Both the position numbers and the translations under genes were made by a program. 64,000 nt of DNA. Origin: Prorocentrum cordatum. Its lineage: Eukaryota; Sar; Dinophyceae; Prorocentrales; Prorocentraceae. Location of the stretch: NCBI GenBank assembly GCA_963575745.1, contig CAUYUJ010019608.1, positions 90,001-154,000 of the forward strand, given 5' to 3'. Below, one piece after another: positions 44,201 to 47,519 of the stretch (positions within the stretch are counted from its first letter, which is position 1; each line of letters starts with the position of its first letter). The notes under the pieces are model-generated. The model saw nothing but the letters and a program-made list of their open reading frames with translations. It did no database searches and was not told where the DNA came from.

Positions 44201-45483
44201 CCATGTCGGGAAGCGAAAGGGAACGCCACGGGCGGGCGGCGGCGTCAAAGAGCAAATCAGCGGCGAGTCTAAGTGCCACCAACGTCTCCTCAACCCCCCC
44301 CACCTGGAAATGCTACCATCAAGCCCGCAACCAACCACCCAACTGCCACCTCGAAATCCCAGCCAACTCGTCGAAACGGAAGTATCCTCACCCCCACGAC
44401 CCAAGCTTCATCCAAACATCCCCGCGCACCTAAAACTGGAACGCAAACACATCGGCACACCACTTGGGAATAACTGCACGAAGAGGGCAGAGGCAAGAGG
44501 GACGGAGACGCGGGGCGCCGTCTCTTCAAAACGAGGGCCCAACACCACAGAAACGTTGGGGGATGTTGGAAGCAATTTGGCCAACCAGCCTCTCAACTCA
44601 GCACAGCTCCAAGAGGCTTGTCTTAGAACGGGAGAGGGTCCCAAGAGGGGCTCCAAAAGAGTACTGAGGACGCGAAGGGCGCCCCAAAACTGGCGAATCC
44701 AGTCCTTAGGATGAACTGACCTCCGGCAGGCCCAAGACGGCGCAGAGGAGGGCTCGACAACAAAAGAGAACGCGAGAAAGCTAAGAACACTGAAGACAGC
44801 CCACCTTCATGGAATGTTCCTGTGGCCCTCTCGAGTTGTCTCGGGAGGCTCAATGAGTGCTGGGCCCGTCCCGGGGGTCTACCTGGGCGCTCTGGGGACC
44901 CTCTTGGGGCCTCATGGGTCGTCTTGGCGTCCTCCTGGATTATTCCAGAGACCATCTTGGGCCGACAAGGGAGGGTTTCGATTGCGAGCGAGGCCCCTAC
45001 TTCCCCGAACTGAGGCCTGCAATCAACGGTGACAGGCCAGGCCGCCCCGGGGCTCCAGAGATGCACCTGTGCACTACGCGTGCAATAACGGTGTGCGCAA
45101 GCTGCGTTTAGGACTGCGCGCCCTTGCCACGGGGCTGCTCTTGCGCTTATAGGAAAGATGCGACGCACGAGAATGAACTTACATCCATACTTCACATGTC
45201 CGTCAGCGACGGCACATGGAAGACCAACAACAAAAAAGAAAACACAACACACGACCGACACGACAAACCGTGTGGGAACCAATCTGGGCGGCACGTTGGC
45301 TGTGTCAAAGAACCACTGGAACGTGCCTCGCTAGCAACGCCAACGCGATATAAACCGCCACACTCACTAAGGCTGATCATAGTGGATCGAAACACCTCTT
45401 TTGCATCGTGGCGCATCCGGTCCACTAATCCAGCCAATGGGAGCGAAACGGTCCTTCTGCATGTCCTTCAGCAGAGCCACGAC
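1235..45483 (-). CDS. Split gene for a dinoflagellate CWC-type coiled-coil protein (8 exons, partial at both ends)
   Basis: Eight exons on the minus strand join into 435 nt with no stop, about 145 residues. Order of motifs: VVALLKDMQK, ELEKEADEDEEVYDK, MSCWCKTNDKEKTQAV, QLETVIEEST, SARLGTEIKGHEEDLAK, SLDEETAIREKQAAEFN, EEKLMLQNIRALDSAIAVLS, KHHASAS, then AALDAQVAQALKL. From memory this matches a family of predicted dinoflagellate proteins with CWC-x-TN-x-KEKT, AEFN-x-EEK and VLSKHH; I know of no established function. The heptad-rich acidic/basic composition predicts a coiled coil. All eight exons start after AG followed by G, and all eight donors are GA or GC, never GT; reading phase is kept at every joint. 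Intron lengths are about 2.4, 3.0, 3.8, 11.9, 0.34, 13.7 and 8.7 kb. N-terminal exons should lie above 45.5 kb or outside; the C-terminus is left of position 1. Whether the gene is active is not shown by the sequence. Confidence 0.82.
1306..1372 (+). repeat. (CTC)n tract next to candidate exon 8
   Basis: Interrupted CTC/TCC repeat; (GAG)n on the sense strand of the split gene, ending about 35 nt upstream of the exon 8 acceptor. Confidence 0.9.
1374..1711. other. Intergenic/intron stretch without recognisable features
   Basis: Nothing found on either strand: short frames only and no repeat beyond isolated C runs. Confidence 0.6.
1712..1799 (+). repeat. Four copies of a 22-bp tandem repeat
   Basis: Units such as GCGAGGGAGCGGCATCACTAAA follow each other without gaps; each ends in ACTAAA or AGGAAA. 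Confidence 0.85.
1965..2110 (+). repeat. GCC/GTC trinucleotide-rich tract
   Basis: Interrupted (GTCGCC)n sequence. Both strands are open in several frames because of the repeat (Ala/Val or Arg/Ala runs). Confidence 0.8.
2284..2480 (+). repeat. (CTC)n tracts
   Basis: Two long CTC runs at 2287-2373 and a short one at 2457-2476. The minus strand reads poly-Glu. Confidence 0.9.
2768..2945 (+). repeat. Dispersed repeat R, copy 2
   Basis: Shares GGGGAAACCA, the core TTCGAGGCGATTCCAGCGGT and GGTAGCGGTAGCAGTACCTTTCCTC with the copies near 26.5 and 44.0 kb. Ends show a partial inverted repeat (TACTGCTAC left, GTAGCAGTA right). Confidence 0.75.
2946..3444 (+). other. GC-rich degenerate CCCCAAG/GAGG sequence
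   Basis: Loosely repetitive CCCCAAGATGACCCCAG-like words; no gene recognised. Part of the region between exons 8 and 7 of the split gene. Confidence 0.5.
3445..3479 (-). pseudogene. Diverged duplicate of exon 8
   Basis: After a TAG|GCC acceptor the minus strand reads AVLDTQVAEAL, like AALDAQVAQAL of exon 8. The likely donor CTCAG|GCAGTA gives 35 nt, which would break the reading phase, and the frame otherwise runs into TAG. It lies between exons 7 and 8, next to the (CTC)n tract where the LINE inserted. Either a dead duplicate or an alternative exon. Confidence 0.5.
3480..3569 (+). repeat. (CTC)n tract, 5' flank of the LINE
   Basis: Interrupted then pure (CTC)n, with an uninterrupted run from about 3543 to 3569 ending exactly where the spliced leader starts. 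Likely target site of the LINE. Confidence 0.9.
3570..3591 (+). other. Dinoflagellate spliced-leader sequence (DinoSL relict)
   Basis: The 22 nt start TCCGTAGCCA, end TTTTGGCTCAAG, and match the published DinoSL consensus in full, with T at the degenerate first base. In dinoflagellates this leader is added to the 5' end of nuclear mRNAs by trans-splicing. Here it is in genomic DNA directly upstream of the LINE 5' leader, with (CTC)n immediately before it. No donor GT follows, so this is not an SL RNA gene; it marks a reverse-transcribed, trans-spliced transcript. Confidence 0.93.
3730..5170 (+). pseudogene. LINE ORF1: zinc-motif and coiled-coil protein, one frameshift
   Basis: Starts at ATG 3730 in a CCATGG context. 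Residues 50-69 form C-x2-C-x12-C-x2-C (CSLC and CSLC), a zinc-ribbon-like motif seen in dinoflagellate LINE ORF1 proteins. Residues ~140-240 are a long charged coiled coil. After a run of eight C at 4511-4518 the frame moves by +1. The correction is clear because a duplicated motif GGxxAPPPG appears on both sides, and the second copy has seven C. The frame then runs to TAA at 5168-5170. The expected role is an RNA-binding particle protein for the element; this is inference from position and domain type. Confidence 0.8.
5121..9811 (+). pseudogene. LINE ORF2: endonuclease, reverse transcriptase, RNase H; two frameshifts and a stop
   Basis: Likely starts at ATG 5121, overlapping the ORF1 end by about 50 nt. 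The endonuclease (exonuclease-endonuclease-phosphatase fold) shows FMAEHH near 5265, GDFN near 5630 and IDYVV near 5750; it is split by a +1 change at seven G (5368-5374). A second +1 change at five G (5962-5966) leads into the long frame 5960-9097. There the reverse transcriptase has DLEKFFDS (catalytic Asp at 7199) and YVDD (7496-7507). A C-x2-C...H...C motif lies at 8525-8585. RNase H shows DGSGG (8795), AERYA (8945) and YSDY (9002). An in-frame TGA at 9095-9097 cuts RNase H before WTKSH and the NWCAD end. The last ~80 residues carry two more Cys pairs. Confidence 0.88.
9861..9974 (+). repeat. (CTC)n tracts, 3' flank of the LINE
   Basis: CATCATCATC then (CTC)n at 9867-9886 and 9924-9961, separated by a 37-nt unique stretch. 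Ends about 14 nt from exon 7. Confidence 0.85.
9975..10043 (-). CDS. Exon 7: ALDSAIAVLSKHHASASLIDNGE
   Basis: A 69-nt exon of 23 codons, phase 0. The acceptor is GCAGAG|GCC and the proposed donor GGGGAG|GCCCGC (GC donor). VLSKHH is the strongest family signature after CWC. Joined to exon 6 it reads NIRALDSAIAVLSKHH. A (GAG)n tract starts about 15 nt after the donor on the sense strand; the LINE is inserted further inside that tract. The 3' end is less certain than the 5' end because the family varies after KHH. Confidence 0.82.
10044..10620. other. Intron 6 start (gene sense), no gene
   Basis: C-rich sequence. A small inverted pair lies at 10188-10256 (AAGGGGCCCTGTAGGGCC and GGGCCCCTTTAGGGCCCTTG type). 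Nothing else recognised. Confidence 0.5.
10620..11300 (+). repeat. GAT/GAC-rich dispersed element, probably distant H family
   Basis: GATGATGGTGATGAC-type sequence at 10690-10880, followed by GACATGCGCTTGCGGATACGCG and TGTGCGCGCGTGGCCCGCA words, as in the H-family copies at 12.5 and 46-50 kb. Confidence 0.5.
11300..12039. other. Intron sequence without genes; short dispersed words
   Basis: GTGCAACGTACATGGTGCAACC words at 11690-11760 recur near 46.3, 47.5, 50.9 and 59.3 kb. The segment 11765-11825 (GTGCCCGAAGGCACGAATTG) has a diverged copy at 16380-16430. No coding region recognised. Confidence 0.5.
12040..12340 (+). repeat. CCCAAGAGG-type minisatellite
   Basis: Degenerate repeats of CCCAAGAGGCCCC and related 11-12-nt units; Pro/Arg-rich or Gly/Leu-rich frames on the two strands are artefacts of the repeat. 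Confidence 0.85.
12460..13070 (+). repeat. H-family dispersed element, copy 1
   Basis: Starts with CCCACCAACCCGCAACTGATTG as in other copies (short core CCACCAACCCGCAACT), then a long GAC/GAT-rich part, and ends with TGTCGGCATGCGCGCGCAAC. No intact frame shared with the better copies. Confidence 0.6.
13080..13784. other. Intron sequence, nothing recognised
   Basis: No repeats or coding similarity seen; short random frames only. Confidence 0.5.
13785..13943. mobile_element. Short inverted-repeat element (MITE-like), family A, copy 1
   Basis: About 159 bp with imperfect ~33-bp terminal inverted repeats: GGTCGGGCACCTCCTACTTA on the left and TCCTGTAGAGGGACCTGCCCGAC on the right (core GGACCTGCCCGAC). 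The interior is A/T-rich. No clear target duplication. Confidence 0.7.
14153..14414 (-). mobile_element. Short inverted-repeat element, family B, copy 1
   Basis: Terminal repeats GGAAGCGACAGGGCCGTTTT and AAACAGCCCTGCCGTTTC. The interior has repeated TTGCCGGTTCCG and CCGTCGCC words and is the reverse complement of the copy at 21533-21746. Confidence 0.8.
14440..14605 (-). repeat. Dispersed repeat F, copy 1 (inverted)
   Basis: The reverse complement contains GACCCTTTCCCC, TCCTGAATCATTTTTTGACGG and CCCGAGGCCC, also present at 38845-38920 and 43190-43310. Confidence 0.75.
14940..16270 (+). repeat. Higher-order ~400-bp repeat of CCAAGACGGCCCAAGAGG units
   Basis: About 12-nt GC-rich units fill three ~400-bp blocks, each ending with an A/T-richer linker (CATTTGC at 15201, 15601 and 15999) that follows AGGCCAAAATCATTG or a variant. 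Spacing of 400 and 399 bp shows block amplification. Confidence 0.88.
16271..17050. other. Degenerate GC-rich repeat tail, no gene
   Basis: Scattered CCCCAAAGACCC words at 16800-17010; otherwise unremarkable. Confidence 0.5.
17051..17200. repeat. AT-rich stretch with (TA)n
   Basis: TATACACATC and (AT)n at 17156-17178. Confidence 0.8.
17638..17870 (+). repeat. GGATGTCTCGAGCG-type repeat, small array
   Basis: Four ~70-bp units each begin with a variant of GAGGATGTCTCGAGCGAAGC; the same word builds the large array at 30.4-31.7 kb. Confidence 0.8.
17880..18535 (+). repeat. CCAGGAGGC minisatellite in two blocks
   Basis: Units like CCACAGGAGGCCCCAGGAGG fill 17885-18190 and 18430-18535. Between them are two diverged copies of a GTACGTATGTTCCTAGAT / CTGTTCCTATAGATTGGGCC unit that is also seen near 27.7 kb. 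Confidence 0.85.
18540..19310. other. Intron sequence, nothing recognised
   Basis: A short CTCC-rich stretch at 18835-18870; no coding or repeat signal otherwise. Confidence 0.5.
19311..19364 (-). pseudogene. Diverged duplicate of exon 7
   Basis: After CCCAG|G the minus strand reads VLDPAIAATSKCHGG, clearly related to ALDSAIAVLSKHHAS of exon 7. The first His of KHH is replaced by Cys, and a TAG follows at 19308-19310 without an obvious donor. It lies in intron 6, upstream of the intact exon 7 in gene order. A dead duplicated exon is the simplest reading; an alternative exon from a related gene copy is possible. Confidence 0.6.
19494..19614. mobile_element. Inverted-repeat element, family D, copy 1
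   Basis: About 121 bp. The left end GCATCGACCTGGAATCGGCG pairs with the right end CGATTGGGGATCGATGC over about 35 nt (26 matches). Confidence 0.75.
19925..20005 (+). repeat. (CTC)n tract
   Basis: Pure CTC run from about 19970 to 20003. Confidence 0.9.
20118..20230. mobile_element. Inverted-repeat element, family D, copy 2
   Basis: CAGCGATGCATCGCCAGTGG on the left and GATCGGTCGATGCATCCCC on the right, with the shared interior GGCCCCCGATAGCGA. Confidence 0.7.
20401..20531 (+). mobile_element. Inverted-repeat element, family C, copy 1
   Basis: Ends GACCAAAACACTGTTTTT and AAAAACATCGTTTCAGTC are inverted repeats. The interior CCCTCGTTTTGTC and GAAACGAAxACGGCC is shared with the copy at 21319-21454. 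Confidence 0.75.
20703..20907 (+). repeat. Tandem duplication of ~103 bp
   Basis: Two units with CGGCGAGGCGC, AACGCATCCCGAG and GTCGAACTTCGAACTTCGAA; each also contains an internal GAACTTC doublet. Confidence 0.88.
21236..21536 (+). repeat. 75-bp direct repeats flanking a family C element
   Basis: CTTCTACAATCGGACGTGAT...GGCCACGTCGCCA occurs at 21236-21311 and 21459-21532, about 90% identical, on both sides of the element at 21319-21454. Confidence 0.85.
21319..21454 (+). mobile_element. Inverted-repeat element, family C, copy 2
   Basis: 136 bp. The left end GCTGAACCTCAACGGTGTTTT and the reverse complement of the right end (GCTGGACCTAAACGATGTTTT, given here with one base over for context) match at about 17 of 21 positions. 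Confidence 0.8.
21533..21746 (+). mobile_element. Inverted-repeat element, family B, copy 2
   Basis: 214 bp with terminal repeats GGAAACGGCAGGGCCGT and ACGGCCCTGTCGTTTCC (one mismatch when inverted). Interior repeats of ACGGCGACGGAACC type, opposite in orientation to the copy at 14153-14414. Confidence 0.85.
22228..23060 (+). repeat. 73-bp tandem repeat, about 12 copies
   Basis: The word CACCCCTCACGCAGATCGGC starts at about 22228, 22301, 22366, 22436, 22510, 22583, 22656, 22729, 22802, 22875, 22948 and 23022. Six intervals in a row are exactly 73 bp. Each unit also has GGTCAGGGTCCAAAAACA and GCCACATTTCTGAAATTCGG. Because 73 is not a multiple of three, the open frames seen here are not a protein repeat. 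Confidence 0.95.
23510..23625 (+). repeat. CTC-rich tract downstream of exon 6 (gene sense)
   Basis: Interrupted CTCCTC, poly-Glu on the minus strand as a continuation of the exon 6 frame. Confidence 0.8.
23734..23781 (-). CDS. Exon 6: AAEFNTEEKLMLQNIR
   Basis: A 48-nt exon of 16 codons, phase 0. I chose the acceptor CAGAG|GCC because it gives KQAAEFN; using CAG|AG two bases earlier would need a non-GC donor for exon 5. The donor is CCGG|GCCCCG (GC donor) and lies in a perfect 18-nt palindrome of GGGCCCC type. The open frame continues for 70 codons into the intron as an acidic Glu/Asp run, but that reading does not match the family, whereas splicing to exon 7 does. Confidence 0.85.
24120..24176 (-). 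CDS. Exon 5: DLAKSKKSLDEETAIREKQ
   Basis: A 57-nt exon of 19 codons, phase 0. The acceptor is TTGCAG|GACCTTG and the donor AAGCAG|GCGGAG (GC donor). The segment SLDEETAIREKQ corresponds to the family's LDxATAIRxKQ stretch that precedes AEFN. The intron that follows is the only short one, 338 nt, so exons 5 and 6 form a close pair. Confidence 0.87.
24256..24396. mobile_element. Inverted-repeat element, family D, copy 3
   Basis: GTCGACCTGGAATCTGCGAT on the left; GGCGATTGGGGGTCGATGCA on the right; interior GGCCCCCGATAGCGA. Confidence 0.75.
24600..24840 (+). repeat. Two small tandem duplications
   Basis: GCGGCTCGCAAATACTGCTC with CTGTCAGAAA (about 37 bp) is doubled at 24606-24680. TGTATATACTCCTACGGGCA is doubled at 24790-24833. 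Confidence 0.9.
25040..26100. other. Intron 4 sequence without recognised features
   Basis: Frames of 60-130 codons occur on the minus strand but show no motif; no repeat structure seen. Confidence 0.5.
26468..26685 (+). repeat. Dispersed repeat R, copy 3
   Basis: CTGGGGAAACCAAAAG, TTTCGAGGCGAATCCAGCG and GAGGGTAGCGGTACCGATAT, as in the copies at 2.8 and 44.0 kb. Confidence 0.75.
26690..27430 (+). other. GAGG-rich purine stretch, no gene
   Basis: AGGAGGA-rich at 26740-27070; minus-strand Pro/Ser frames are compositional. Confidence 0.5.
27433..27620 (+). repeat. Array junction module J, copy 1
   Basis: CCCCGGAAAAGGC, GGTTCTCTTGTAGT, GGGCCGGCGAATTC, GAATGTCCTGAACGAAACGC, TGAAATTCCGATCGATAAAA. 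Same order of words as at 30.2, 33.8 and 51.6 kb. Confidence 0.8.
27640..28010 (+). repeat. CACGTG satellite, block 1
   Basis: Units of about 65-75 bp with CCACGTGTTTTTACGTGTCC, GGCCACCCA and TATCTAACATG. Confidence 0.85.
28000..28051 (+). repeat. (AT)n then (AG)n microsatellite
   Basis: ATATATATATA at 28000-28017 followed by 15-16 AG units. Confidence 0.95.
28150..28740 (+). repeat. CCAAGAGGC minisatellite
   Basis: Same unit type as at 14.9-16.3 kb, with one A/T-rich linker at 28325-28395. Confidence 0.85.
28883..28966 (+). repeat. (GTC)n microsatellite, about 27 units
   Basis: Uninterrupted CGT repeat. Confidence 0.97.
29130..30235 (+). repeat. CACGTG satellite, block 2
   Basis: About 15 units of 65-75 bp. 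An unrelated ~150-bp insert at 29575-29730 contains one GGATGTCTCGAGCGGG word. Confidence 0.88.
30230..30395 (+). repeat. Array junction module J, copy 2
   Basis: TTCCCGGAAAGGGCTCCG, GTTCTCTTTTAGTAGGT, two GGGCCGGCxGAATT words, then GGATGTCTCGAGCGAAACGC. Lies exactly between the CACGTG satellite and the next array. Confidence 0.82.
30361..31740 (+). repeat. Nested satellite: ~50-bp units in ~250-270-bp blocks
   Basis: GGATGTCTCGAGCGAAACGC begins each small unit. GGGGCCTCGTG recurs at 30752, 31025, 31292 and 31543, giving blocks of 273, 267 and 251 bp with about five different sub-units each. Confidence 0.9.
31750..33790 (+). repeat. Composite ~430-bp satellite (TGGCACGTCCC units plus a 220-bp body), block 1
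   Basis: 12-nt units such as TTGGCACGTCCC alternate with a body running from TCAATTAGCTCTGGGGCAGC to CACTCAGCATTGCA. Bodies start near 31881, 32312, 33119 and 33547 (spacing 431, 807, 428). An unrelated stretch with the CACGTG word lies at 32570-32990. Confidence 0.9.
33824..34012 (+). repeat. Array junction module J, copy 3
   Basis: TCTCGGAAAGGGCGCCGG, GGTTCTCTTTTAGTACGTTT, GAGGGCTGGCGAAATT, GAGGGCCTGCGAATTAG, AGGATGTCCCGAGCGAAACG, TGAAATTCCGATCCGTAAAA. Separates the composite satellite from the 42-bp array. Confidence 0.85.
34020..34790 (+). repeat. 42-bp tandem repeat, about 18 copies
   Basis: Unit words GTGGCCCTGGGAGCGCGGAC and GCAGCGTAATTTACAAGGGA; intervals of 41-42 bp. Confidence 0.92.
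34790..35640 (+). repeat. Composite ~410-430-bp satellite, block 2
   Basis: Two more bodies near 35027 and 35432 (405 bp apart) with the same TGGCACGTCCC surrounds. Ends in a tail GCCGTCGCCCAATCAAGTGT shared with 32510 and 33745. Confidence 0.9.
36049..36088 (-). CDS. Exon 4: SARLGTEIKGHEE segment
   Basis: A 40-nt exon (one base plus 13 codons). The acceptor is GCAG|GAGCGCC and the donor GAG|GACCTGG (GA donor). It restores phase after the 77-nt exon 3, giving STARSARLGTEIKG across the joint. The sequence AGGACCT occurs both at this donor and at the acceptor of exon 5, so the 11.9-kb intron is bounded by a 7-nt direct repeat. The acceptor lies only 17 nt from the end of a ~2-kb trinucleotide array that reads (CTA)n on the sense strand. 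Confidence 0.85.
36097..38053 (+). repeat. Giant interrupted (TAG)n array, ~2 kb
   Basis: Almost entirely TAG/GTA/AGT triplets with CGT, CAG and AAT variants. Poly-Ser, poly-Val and poly-Leu frames are artefacts. On the sense strand of the split gene it reads (CTA)n and ends 17 nt before the exon 4 acceptor; the intervening bases include CTACTCAGCGGCAG. Confidence 0.97.
38340..38705 (+). repeat. (CTC)n-rich tract
   Basis: Long CTC runs at 38425-38535 and elsewhere. Confidence 0.93.
38845..38920 (+). repeat. Dispersed repeat F, copy 2
   Basis: GACCCTTTCCCCGGGACC, TCCTGAATCGTTTTTTGGCGG and CCCAAGGCCC; directly abuts the family E element. Confidence 0.78.
38924..39375 (+). mobile_element. Dispersed element E, copy 1 (GATCGA-rich)
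   Basis: About 450 bp. Left GGATGATTTGAAAATTAATA, then ~20 units of GTGAGATCGAT type (11 bp), then repeated GAACCCGGGAACC, then TCGGCGGGACACTTTCGCCA and TTCAGTGCAAGCACTGATTG. Ends CCCCCAATCAGCG and CACTGATTGGGG are inverted. Confidence 0.85.
39628..39797. mobile_element. Inverted-repeat element, family A, copy 2
   Basis: GTCGGGCACGTCCCCCCTAC on the left; TCCTCCTGAAGAGGGACAGG then CCCGAT on the right; A/T-rich interior as in the copy at 13785. Confidence 0.75.
39891..39967 (-). CDS. Exon 3: EKTQAVADAQARVAQ segment
   Basis: A 77-nt exon with 25 codons plus two bases, starting GAG AAG ACC CAG and ending TCG ACG GCC AG. The acceptor is GAAG|GAG and the donor CCAG|GCGCCC (GC donor). It completes the KEKTQA motif begun in exon 2 and continues as a coiled coil to EEST. 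On the sense strand a (GAG)n tract and an 850-bp trinucleotide array lie just upstream of the acceptor. The split codon AG|G with exon 4 gives Arg. Confidence 0.87.
39995..40830 (+). repeat. CGT/GCC trinucleotide array with CTC blocks, ~830 bp
   Basis: (CGTCGC)n, (CGT)n and (GCC)n with CTC runs at 39993-40015, 40362-40395 and 40798-40828. Very CpG-dense. Confidence 0.95.
41155..41520 (+). repeat. 189-bp tandem duplication with an internal (CGT)n
   Basis: CGTCGCACTTATTTGCCTAA starts at 41155 and 41344; the units are nearly identical except for the length of the microsatellite. The offset of 189 keeps the frame PKCSLRGCDFRCRSC, but no family is recognised. Confidence 0.9.
41600..42375 (+). repeat. 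CCTATGAGCC minisatellite
   Basis: Degenerate 9-12-nt units built on ATGAGCCC; open on both strands (SPM/YEPHEP and GAHRA frames). Confidence 0.9.
42495..42550. repeat. (TA)n / TATACA microsatellite
   Basis: TATATATATACA repeats. Confidence 0.95.
42947..43021 (-). CDS. Exon 2: acidic segment with the CWC motif
   Basis: A 75-nt exon of 25 codons, phase 0 at both ends, starting ELEKEADEDEEVYDK and ending SCWCKTNDK. The acceptor is TCAG|GAG and the donor AAG|GATCTG (GA donor). The Cys-Trp-Cys trio followed by K-T-N-D-K is the hallmark of the family. The next residues expected, EKT, are missing in the genomic continuation but present at the start of exon 3, about 3 kb away, which is the clearest proof of splicing here. 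The sequence AAGGA is repeated at both ends of the following intron. Confidence 0.87.
43190..43310 (+). repeat. Dispersed repeat F, copy 3
   Basis: CTCCCCGGGACCG, TCCTGAATCATTTTCTGACGG, CCCAAGGCCC, GCGGGGGCTGAAAGTAGTG. Confidence 0.75.
43310..43925. other. Intron 1 sequence, nothing recognised
   Basis: Minus-strand frames up to 277 codons cross this stretch but carry no motif and overlap dispersed repeat R. Confidence 0.45.
43928..44105 (+). repeat. Dispersed repeat R, copy 4
   Basis: ACTGGGGAAACAC, ATTTCGAAGCAAATCCACCG and GGGTAGCAGTATCGGTACCT. Confidence 0.75.
44106..45453. other. Intron 1 remainder (nearest exon 1)
   Basis: A short GGGCGCTCTGGGGACCC-type degenerate repeat at 44870-44960; otherwise nothing recognised. 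Confidence 0.45.
45454..45483 (-). CDS. Exon 1 (first recognised): VVALLKDMQK
   Basis: A 30-nt exon of ten codons. The acceptor is CAG|GTC and the donor AAG|GACCG, a GA donor. The residues VVALLKDMQ resemble the start of the repeat region in this protein family, just before ELEKE. Joined to exon 2 it reads KDMQKELEKEA, in phase 0. A further 5' exon with a signal peptide or start codon would be expected upstream, but I could not recognise it. The short length makes this the exon most open to chance, but phase, splice pattern and family fit all agree. Confidence 0.7.
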
Positions 45484-46470
45484 CTGGCGAAACAGCATGC
45501 GCACATACATCAATGATACGTAGCGCGAAAGGTCTTGTTGTGCAACTGAAACGTACGCTTGGACAGCGAATGCGAGTCAGCGATTGATGGCAACTAAAAT
45601 GTGAATCAGAATGTGGACATCGAACAGACAAACGTGCTACACGTCTTATGCAAAGGCTGGCAACATAATCGCGTTTCCATGCCATACCGGGCATTATCAT
45701 GCGACGACAGTTAACACAAATCAGCGCTTGAGTCAGGAGGCGTTTCGGAGTTCGACCAAGGGGCCTAAAACACTTTGCACACCAATCCCGAACGCAACCC
45801 CAGTAGGGCCCGGACCAACCGACCCTCGCTTGCTAAATCAAAGAATGCGGGGTCGTTGTCGTGCCGGAAACGTGGCCGTGGCAATCACAATCGCCCTACC
45901 TGATATGTGTTCGGTTCTGGCAACACTTGCGATTGAACCAGACAAAGAAACTGTATCAATCCTCGCCAACCGCCGGCTACGAATGTCACTGGCAACGCAT
46001 GCTGAACTCGCATTTCGAATGCCGATGAAGACCTGTCAAATATGATTAGTTCACAATGGAGTTAACAACCACTGAAACAACACTGTCAGTACAAATGTAC
46101 GTGTATAGGTATTTCTGCGCATGGATATACATATGTATGTATGTATGTGTGTGTGTGTGTGTTCGCGCGCGTGTGTGCGTGTTAACCACGATCGGCCAAA
46201 TGTGTTTCTACCAGCACAGCGTGCTTCTAACACTTGCGACTGTGTCATCTACGTGGTGCAATATATGCAATGGAATGTGCGTGGTGTTCCCTCTGTATCA
46301 TTATATGTTCGGGTTGTGCAATAGATGCTGTGCAACCAACGCCGTGTACTATACAGATCTATGTAGAAATATGGACGATCTGAAATGCCACCCTTATGGG
46401 GCAATCTATGTGGTGCACCCAGCGTGGTGCAATCTATGAAATGCGAATCACTTGCCGAACTTGAAATTCG
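45484..46470. other. Upstream of exon 1, no exon recognised
   Basis: Holds a (TG)n run at 46145-46160 and TCTACGTGGTGCAATATATG-type words at 46250-46440. A preceding exon of the split gene may be hidden here or farther right. Confidence 0.45.
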
Positions 46471-47300
46471 CAACTCGTAATCATCCCACCCACCCACCCG
46501 CAACTTGGCTTGCGAAATTCATGCGGGGGCGATTGCGATGAGTGCTCAGTGTTGGCTGGTGCATCTCTGCGGCCGCGCTGGCCCGCGCATGTTCGCGCGC
46601 GCAGCGGCCACCTAGTTTGGCGCGACCGACGCGAACGCGGTGGCGCTGACCGCTCGGCACATCCCAGCGGGCACTGCAATGCGAGACGGCGGTTTGGGTG
46701 GGCGCGGTATCATGGAAGCGTCGACGACCGCAGGCACGATGATGATAGTAGCGATGCTGGTGGCGAGGCTGACAGCGATGATGGGGCAGCCACTGACGGC
46801 GCCGATACTGATCACGCCGACGACGATGACGGCGTATTCGCGGCGGTGATGAAGGTTTCGAAAAAATCGAAATGTGCGCGCGGCAGACGCGCGAGAGTGG
46901 CTCGCAAGGTATTATTGGACACGGATCGTGGCACGCCAACGCGCGCGCACAGGCGTTCGTACGATTCCGGCATGCGCGCGCGAAGCCCGTTTGGTAGCAC
47001 TGTATGCAAATATTGAAAAACCTTACGCTTTTCTTGAACATGTGCAAGAACGCGCGCACGCTTTTGTTGAACACCCGCGATGCGAAACCCAATGTTTAGA
47101 ACTCGATGTTTAAATTTGTTGTTGGGCACTCGATTTTGACATCATTCCGAAACCAACGGTTCTTGAAGGATTTCGGCATGCGCGCGCGACGACGCGCGCG
47201 TGCGCACTTCGTCCCACGTGTTGCAAGGGATTCTTGAAAACTTAAAGCTGTTGATCCACGGGGGTGCGCGCATAGTATTGGTTGCAAGGGAACCGAAGTG
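46471..47300 (+). repeat. H-family dispersed element, copy 2, with acidic frame
   Basis: Starts CCCACCCACCCACCCGCAAC. The frame from 46510 reads VWRDRRERGGADR, an Asp-rich middle, and DDDGVFAAVMKV. Ends with GGCATGCGCGCGCGACGAC and CTTCGTCCCACGTGTTGCAA. Confidence 0.75.
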
Positions 47301-47519
47301 GGCCGATACCGGTTTGGCTGGGATACTATGACATCAAAAGGTAGGATGGACATTGAGTCATGATCATGCGTGTTCTGCATAAGTTCCCGGGGAATCCACA
47401 AGTCCGTGAGGGAGGGTGGTAGAACCTATTTCCATGCTAGAACGGAGAATGTACGGTAAGCAGCAACCATGGTGCAACCTATGTGGTTCAGTCGATGGCG
47501 TTGCAATCGTGTTTGTTCG

